NCBI GenBank assembly: GCA_963718635.1
Contig: OY970367.1
Span: forward strand, 5,518,001 to 5,582,000
Origin: JAIOQJ01 sp963718635
GTDB taxonomy: Bacteria; Planctomycetota; Planctomycetia; Gemmatales; Gemmataceae
Length of the DNA stretch: 64,000 nt
Reading direction: 5' to 3'
In this document: positions 59,167-64,000 of the stretch, piece after piece
Layout: each line of letters opens with the position of its first letter
Numbering within the stretch: position 1 is the first letter of the stretch
Made by a program: the position numbers and the translations under genes
The notes under the pieces: model-generated
Databases searched by the model: none
Told to the model about the DNA's origin: nothing
The model's input: only the letters and a program-made list of their open reading frames with translations

Positions 59167-61161
59167 ATGATGAACGAAGTTCCGTTGCTGAGATTCATGG
59201 TGCTCAGCGCGTTGATCGGTTTTGTCGTGTTTTGCGCCTCATATGCAATGCTCGTTTGGAAAAAACGGCGCAAATCGACGGCTTCGCCCGGCACACTGCG
59301 CAGTCGGCTGAATGGCTGGTCGGTTACCGCCATCATGCTCGGCTGCCTCGGTATTCTGACGACCATTGTCGTCCGCGAGAGCGTTCGCGCAGAAGGAATG
59401 CTCGGCGGCGATGGCCTTTATGCAATCCGAGCCTCGGCCGATCTACGCGTCGTGCAGCTTGCCGAGGAAGGCCCGATCAAACAAGGCGATGTTCTGGCCC
59501 GTTTCACTTCTCCCGAGGCATTAGCGGAAATCCAAAAGAATTCGCTTAATCTCGAACAATTGAAACTGGAGAAAGAGAACCTGCCGAGCAAAGCCCTGCC
59601 ACGTGACCCCGAGCTGGCTCGCCGGGACAACCTGGTCGAGTCAAAATACGATCATTTACTGCAGGCTCTCGCTTCGGTAAAAACGAGCCGGGAGACGGCC
59701 AGTCGGGAAAACCTGCCGCATATGAGCCAGATGCGCAGCGAATTGGCTAACGTCAATCGCGATTTGAAACTTGCAGAAGGCGACGCCAAGACCGCCGAAG
59801 TGAAGCTCGGCTTTGCCCGCCTGCAACTTGATCGCGAAATCCTACTGGCCAAGAAGCAAAACATCTCGAACAACGATCTGAACGACCGGCAAAAAGAGGT
59901 CGGCGCGCTCGAAGTCGATGTGATCAAATTCAAAGCCCAACTGGCTGCGACCGAAGAAAAGCAACGCATCTGCAAGGAATCGCTCGAAAAGATGGAGAAA
60001 GAAGCGGCCGCTCAGGAATACCGGTTGCAGGCCGACGAAGAAGATGCCAAGCTGAAGATGGCGGTCGTCGAACTAGCCATGAAAGAAATCAAAAAGGAAC
60101 TGGCTGACGACACCAAACTGGCTCAGGAGCGTCGCCTCGGCGAGATGAAAGAACAAGAGATCAAGATTCAACAGGCGGAACTTCAAGTCACGCTGAGCCA
60201 AGGTAAGATCGAGCGCAGGGCGCCGTACGATGGCCGAGTGATCTTCCGGCATGCATCACCGGGCGCGACTCCAAACAACAGCACCATGATCGTCATGTGC
60301 CCTGAGGGAGGCCAGCGCTTTCAGTTTCCGCTAAAGGTCGGTGAAGTCGATTCGCTGCGCAATGCCGATTCGGCGATCACCATCGAGCTTGCCGACACGG
60401 CCAATAACATCGAGCAACGGTTTCCCGGTCGGTTCCTGCAGGCAACCGCGCTGACGCGCGATCCGGGTATGGCTCTCGTCGACCTCGATTGTCAAGCTCC
60501 GCCGGAGACAGTGGCTGCATTGGCAGAAGGCAAGCCGATTAAAGCTCGCTTCAGTTGGCGTCCCCCGTTGATGAGCCTTTGGCCATTCCCTGTGTCGCTC
60601 ATCCTCCTGGGTCTTGGAATCTTTGGGCTCATGATCGCCAACGTCGGGCAACTGCGGCCAGCATGGGCGTCGCCGAAGCCCGTTAATGACGATGGCGATG
60701 ACGTAATGGTTTCTCTATCTCGCTCGCCCATCGTAAAGCAGGGCGACACGGCCGAGGCCAATCTCGATACGATTTCGCTGAGGCCCGATCTCCCGAACAT
60801 TCCACGTGAAAGGCCGATCCAGCCTTGGGAACATCCCGTCGGCGTTCGGCTTCGGGAAGCCATCATTCGCGAGGATGTATCGCCCGAGCTGCTGTCGGCG
60901 GTCGAGAGCGCCATCGAACAACAGAAAGACGCCGTCATCGTGCCGATGCGCGAAGCGCTGCGGCGCGGCCCCACCGTAGGCGAACACGCTCGCAGCTTTC
61001 TCGATAAGCTCAACGATTACGACACGACCGACGAATTGAAATTGATCGAAAAGCGCTGCCTCGCCCAGCGGGTGACGTTTCTCATGTATACGCTCGGCAT
61101 GGACATCCCGAGCAAAGCCGGCCAAAACCGACCGGTTATGGCGCGGGCGACTGCAAGCTGA
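59167..61161 (+). CDS. HlyD-like membrane-fusion-type protein with long coiled coil
   Basis: The protein has 664 residues from ATG 59167 (MMNEVPLLRFMVLSALIGFV). N-terminal membrane helices lie around residues 8-28 and 55-75 (WSVTAIMLGCLGILTTIVVR). An HlyD-like lipoyl half-motif follows (YAIRASADLRVVQLAEEGPI, KQGDVLARFTSPEALAEIQK), then a coiled coil of about 230 residues (about 120-350, Lys/Glu/Gln-rich), the second lipoyl half (GKIERRAPYDGRVIFRHASP), a beta domain and another membrane helix (FPVSLILLGLGIFGLMIANV, about 475-495). A cytoplasmic tail of about 160 residues follows. The helix after the fusion domains and the long tail are unusual for an adaptor. No transport partner is adjacent. 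Intact. Confidence 0.75.
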   Translation: MMNEVPLLRFMVLSALIGFVVFCASYAMLVWKKRRKSTASPGTLRSRLNGWSVTAIMLGCLGILTTIVVRESVRAEGMLGGDGLYAIRASADLRVVQLAEEGPIKQGDVLARFTSPEALAEIQKNSLNLEQLKLEKENLPSKALPRDPELARRDNLVESKYDHLLQALASVKTSRETASRENLPHMSQMRSELANVNRDLKLAEGDAKTAEVKLGFARLQLDREILLAKKQNISNNDLNDRQKEVGALEVDVIKFKAQLAATEEKQRICKESLEKMEKEAAAQEYRLQADEEDAKLKMAVVELAMKEIKKELADDTKLAQERRLGEMKEQEIKIQQAELQVTLSQGKIERRAPYDGRVIFRHASPGATPNNSTMIVMCPEGGQRFQFPLKVGEVDSLRNADSAITIELADTANNIEQRFPGRFLQATALTRDPGMALVDLDCQAPPETVAALAEGKPIKARFSWRPPLMSLWPFPVSLILLGLGIFGLMIANVGQLRPAWASPKPVNDDGDDVMVSLSRSPIVKQGDTAEANLDTISLRPDLPNIPRERPIQPWEHPVGVRLREAIIREDVSPELLSAVESAIEQQKDAVIVPMREALRRGPTVGEHARSFLDKLNDYDTTDELKLIEKRCLAQRVTFLMYTLGMDIPSKAGQNRPVMARATAS

Positions 61162-61191
61162 TTTAAGTCCCTACAAGCCCGAAGTGCTAAC

Positions 61192-61326
61192 ACAAGCCTG
61201 AAGCGCCAGCGAAGAAGAAGAGAATTCTTCGCTGGCGCTTCAGGCTTGTGGCGTTAACGCAATCCAGCACGAGCCTGAAGCGCCAGCGAAGAAGAAGAGA
61301 ATTCTTCACTAGCGCTTAAGGCTTGT
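61192..61326. repeat. Two tandem palindromic repeats
   Basis: Copy 1 (61192-61249) is a long palindrome starting ACAAGCCTGAAGCGCCAGCG with centre AGAATTCT; copy 2 (about 61269-61326) is the same with three or four changes in its right arm. The pair follows the HlyD-like gene and could form two stacked hairpins. The spacing and palindrome differ from CRISPR repeats. Confidence 0.85.
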
Positions 61327-61526
61327 AATAACTTTGCGTGCCGGTTGTAGCGATTTTTCCAACCCTTCCCATAACTCCAAAAGTTTTTAGCGGATGCATT
61401 GTGCAACCCGTAAGGAAAGTCCGTCGCAAACGTTTTACTGGCTCAGTTGGTTGTCGCCCGTCGCGGCAGTCGATGGATAGTTGTAGTCAGCGCCCAGTGC
61501 AACTTTCATCGCAAGGAGGTCATCCC

Positions 61527-62208
61527 GTGACGGTGCGAACCCTATTCCTGCTGGCGGCCGCCCTGGCGCGTCCATTGCCGGCACACGCCCCCTTCAGTCG
61601 GCCGAGCCAGCCGTCGCGATCTCCAATCAGCAATTGGCGGATGACGTGGTGGCTCTGCTCAAGAGCAGCGGCGTTGCGACCGGCGCCAAGTTGGATGTGA
61701 CCACTCAGAATGGAGTCGTCGAGTTAACGGGCGTGGTACGGAACCAGGAAAACCTTGACCAAATCGTCAAACTGACGAAGACCGTGCCGGGCGTAACCCG
61801 CATCGACCAGACGCTCAAAGTTGCGGGTGCGGACGAAGTGCGGCAAACCACGGCCGAGGCGCCAGCGCCTGTTGAAGCTGCGCACCTGCCATGCTCGCTA
61901 ATAATCCGGGCCGAGGAATTCCGGTCGATCCGTTGCCGCTGGCAGCGCCATCGAACCCGGCTCACGACATGAGCGGCCCGAAACTGCCGCCCTATGCCTG
62001 GCCCACCTATGCACCGTACGCGAACATCTCGCGCGTTGCCTATCCGCAGGCCTATCCTTATAACGCGTTTCCGTACATCGGGCCGTTTTATCCATTCCCG
62101 AAAGTGCCGCTCGGCTGGCGCTCGGTCAAATTGGAATGGGACGATGGCCACTGGTACTTTGGCCGACTCTCGACGCCGCACGACTACTGGCGTGTGAAGT
62201 TCTGGTGA
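61527..62208 (+). CDS. BON-domain exported protein (frameshifted)
   Basis: GTG 61527 has AAGGAGGT upstream and opens a signal peptide (LFLLAAALARPLPAHA). A frame change near 61590 (a run of C) leads into AISNQQLADDVVALLKSSGV and the BON domain (GVVELTGVVRNQENLDQIVK, VPGVTRIDQTLKV), about residues 35-105. Another near 61887 leads into a Pro/Tyr-rich segment (YAWPTYAPYANISRVAYPQA) and a final beta motif WRSVKLEWDDGHWYFGRLST...WRVKFW. BON domains bind membranes or phospholipids; the C-terminal part recurs in planctomycete secreted proteins. About 226 residues. Confidence 0.75.
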
Positions 62209-62236
62209 GAACTGACGAGCCAGCTTGATCTGGCAA

Positions 62237-62300
62237 GCCGGGAGCGTGAGCGACTGGAGAAAGCTTTAAAGAACTTTCTCCAGTCGCTGACGCTCCCGGC
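62237..62300. repeat. Inverted repeat between BON and helicase genes
   Basis: Arms 62237-62263 and 62274-62300 (GCCGGGAGCGTGAGCGACTG / CAGTCGCTGACGCTCCCGGC) match with one mismatch around a 10-base loop containing TTTAAAG. Likely a repeat of the same general kind as those near 6955 and 55338, or a terminator for the BON gene. Confidence 0.8.
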
Positions 62301-62363
62301 TCGCCAATCTATTAGAGTTCTTTGGCGCATTAAACCGATCAAGTGCTCCTGTACAATACCCTC

Positions 62364-64000
62364 ATGTCAATTGAATCCATCCTTGGACCGCGCGGCTCGA
62401 TCGCCAAGCGCTGGCCGGAGTTTGAAAGTCGACTGGAGCAGACTGCGCATGGCGTCTGCTGTCGCGGATGCATTGAGTGAACAGCATCATCTGGTTGTCG
62501 AAGCAGGCACTGGCGTCGGCAAATCGTTCGCCTATCTAGTGCCGGCCATTCAGGCGGCGTTGGCCGATCCCAAGTTCAAGGTCGTCATTTCCACCCATAC
62601 GATCAGCCTTCAAGAGCAGATTCTCAACAAGGACATTCCTTTTCTGCGCGACCATCTCGGCGACGATTTCAAAGTCGCGCTCGTGAAAGGGCGCAGCAAT
62701 TATCTGAGCCTGCGCCGTTTGCGTGTGGCGAATCAGCGCGTACAGACACTCTTCTCGGACTATCGCGCTCTAGAGCAATTGATTGAAATCGGCAAGTGGA
62801 GTCGAAGCACTGCGGACGGCACGCGCAGCGATCTGCCGTTGCAACCCAACCCGAGTGTCTGGGATCACGTGGCAAGCGATTCCGGCAACTGCCTTGGCAA
62901 GAAATGCACGAACCACGGCGACTGTTTTTACTTCAAGGCGCGCCGGAGCATCTACGGAGCCCAGATCCTTATCGTCAATCATGCCCTGTTTTTCAGCGAT
63001 CTGGCTTTGCGACGGCAGGGCGCTAAACTTCTGCCCGATTACAATGCCGTCGTCTTTGATGAAGCCCATACCTTGGAAGACGTTGCCGCCGATCACCTCG
63101 GGCTCGAAGTGAGCGAAGGAAGCATCGACTACCACCTGAATAAGTTATTGGCGCCGACAAAGAAACGGGGATTGCTGGCAGTCATGGGTTCCGATGAGAC
63201 CGTGGCCCAGCTGGAGGTGACGCGCCGGACAGCCGGCGACTTTTTCATGACGCTTCAAGCATGGCTGCGCGAGAATTCCAATCGAACGGGCAGAGTGCGC
63301 CGGCCGGACTTCGTGGCAAATCCCTTGTCCGAAGAGTTGGTCAAACTAGCCGCGGGAATCAGACTGGATGTGAAAGATGCGATCGAAGAAGAAAAAATGG
63401 AATACGAAAGCGCTGCCGAACGCTGCGGTCTATTTGCGTCGGGGCTCAATCAGTGGTTGGCGCAAGAGCTGAAGGGCCAAGTTTATTGGGTGGAAGTTCG
63501 CGGCGAAAAGCGCAAGATCGCTCTTGCCAGCGCCCCGGTCGATGTTGGCCCGACCTTGCGCGAAGAACTTTATGCGAAGGTGCCGACCGTTGTCATGGCT
63601 AGCGCCACGCTCTCGGTTGGCGGGCGCGGGGTTTGCCCATTTCGAAGGCCGTATTGGCCTCGATGACCCGGAGACTCTGCAGTTAGGCAGCCCGTTCAAC
63701 TATCGCGAACAGGCCGAACTTCATCTATTTCGCAACATGCCCGACCCCGCCAGCCGCAATGCTGACTTTGAAAATGCGGTCATCAAGAAGATACCCGAAT
63801 ACGTCGAGCGGACGCAGGGACGAGCCTTTGTGCTGTTCACCAGCTACACCTTCCTGCAACGGGCCGCACGCGAACTTCGCCCCTGGTTTATCGAGCATGG
63901 GTACATTCTGAGTTGCCAGGGCGATGGACTCGGCTCGACAAAGTTGATCGAGCAGTTTCGCGCGACGCCGAGATCGGTGCTTTTCGGCGTCGATACATTT
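62364..64000 (+). CDS. DinG-like superfamily 2 DNA helicase (partial, two frameshifts)
   Basis: It starts at ATG 62364 (MSIESILGPRGSIAKRWPEF). Frames change near 62445 (leading into RMASAVADALSEQHHLVVEA) and near 63625 (into GRIGLDDPETLQLGSPFNYR), and the gene runs off the right edge. Motif I is EAGTGVGKSFAYLVPAIQ, motif II VVFDEAHTLEDVAADHLG, with TPRSVLFGVDTF near motif VI. Iron-sulfur cysteines C-x4-C-x5-C are seen (GNCLGKKCTNHGDCFYFKAR), but the first expected cysteine in the KGRSNYLS segment is serine. Family members unwind DNA 5'-3' in repair and R-loop removal. Confidence 0.88.

Noticed and set aside
61192..61326. CRISPR array from the repeated palindromes
   Set aside because: Only two copies, both long near-perfect palindromes with a 20-base gap; no further repeats or cas genes.

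Overview
The window looks like a chromosomal piece of a planctomycete (Planctomycetota). The basis is gene content: a BBP7/Lpg1974-like outer-membrane protein, a Tat-exported DUF1552 protein, tandem DUF4058 genes, PPC-domain and BON-domain secreted proteins, an FHA-cyclase, a single-chain glycyl-tRNA synthetase, and many intergenic palindromic repeats. I see no tRNA, rRNA or CRISPR array.

Layout. 1-5.6 kb (minus): two very large exported proteins of unknown function. 5.8-10.6 kb (plus): a secreted protein, an outer-membrane barrel and an FHA-class III cyclase. 10.6-18.9 kb: an Rpn/DUF4351 remnant, glyQS, a J-like membrane protein, rho, a PA0069-type radical SAM protein, a YiiX-like hydrolase, a VOC protein and a small secreted protein. 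19.3-37.9 kb (plus): a complete 14-subunit complex I operon in the order A-B-C-D-E-F-G-H-I-J-K-L-M-N. It is interrupted by unrelated genes: a DUF3592 protein (D/E), a DUF433/DUF5615 toxin-antitoxin-like pair (E/F), a duplicated-domain membrane protein plus a related secreted protein (F/G), and a GxxExxY gene between inverted repeats (H/I). 38.0-43.8 kb: two DUF4058 genes, a PPC-domain protein coupled to a thioredoxin-like protein, and small proteins. 43.9-50.4 kb (minus): a MacB/FtsX permease and its LolD-like ATPase, separated by a nested inverted repeat; a CoA-transferase A subunit; a TPR protein; an ABC-2 exporter pair. 50.4-51.3 kb: repeat-rich DNA without a convincing gene. 51.3-64 kb: a CzcA-type RND pump, secreted and small proteins, PilZ, DUF1552, a phosphatase-like protein, a long HlyD-like protein, a BON protein and a DinG-like helicase running off the right edge.

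Quality warning. About 28 single-base-type frameshifts break otherwise well-conserved genes, including nuoC, F, G, L, M and N, roughly one per 2.3 kb. Several sit in homopolymers or short GC repeats. I read most as sequencing or assembly indels and give such genes as whole CDSs with the shift positions noted. Few remnants look truly decayed (10.6 kb, 13.8 kb).

The most interesting biology is the set of cassettes inside the nuo operon. The toxin-antitoxin-like pair is coupled by overlapping stop and start codons to nuoF, the GxxExxY gene is flanked by inverted repeats, and NuoJ carries a soluble insertion of about 170 residues.
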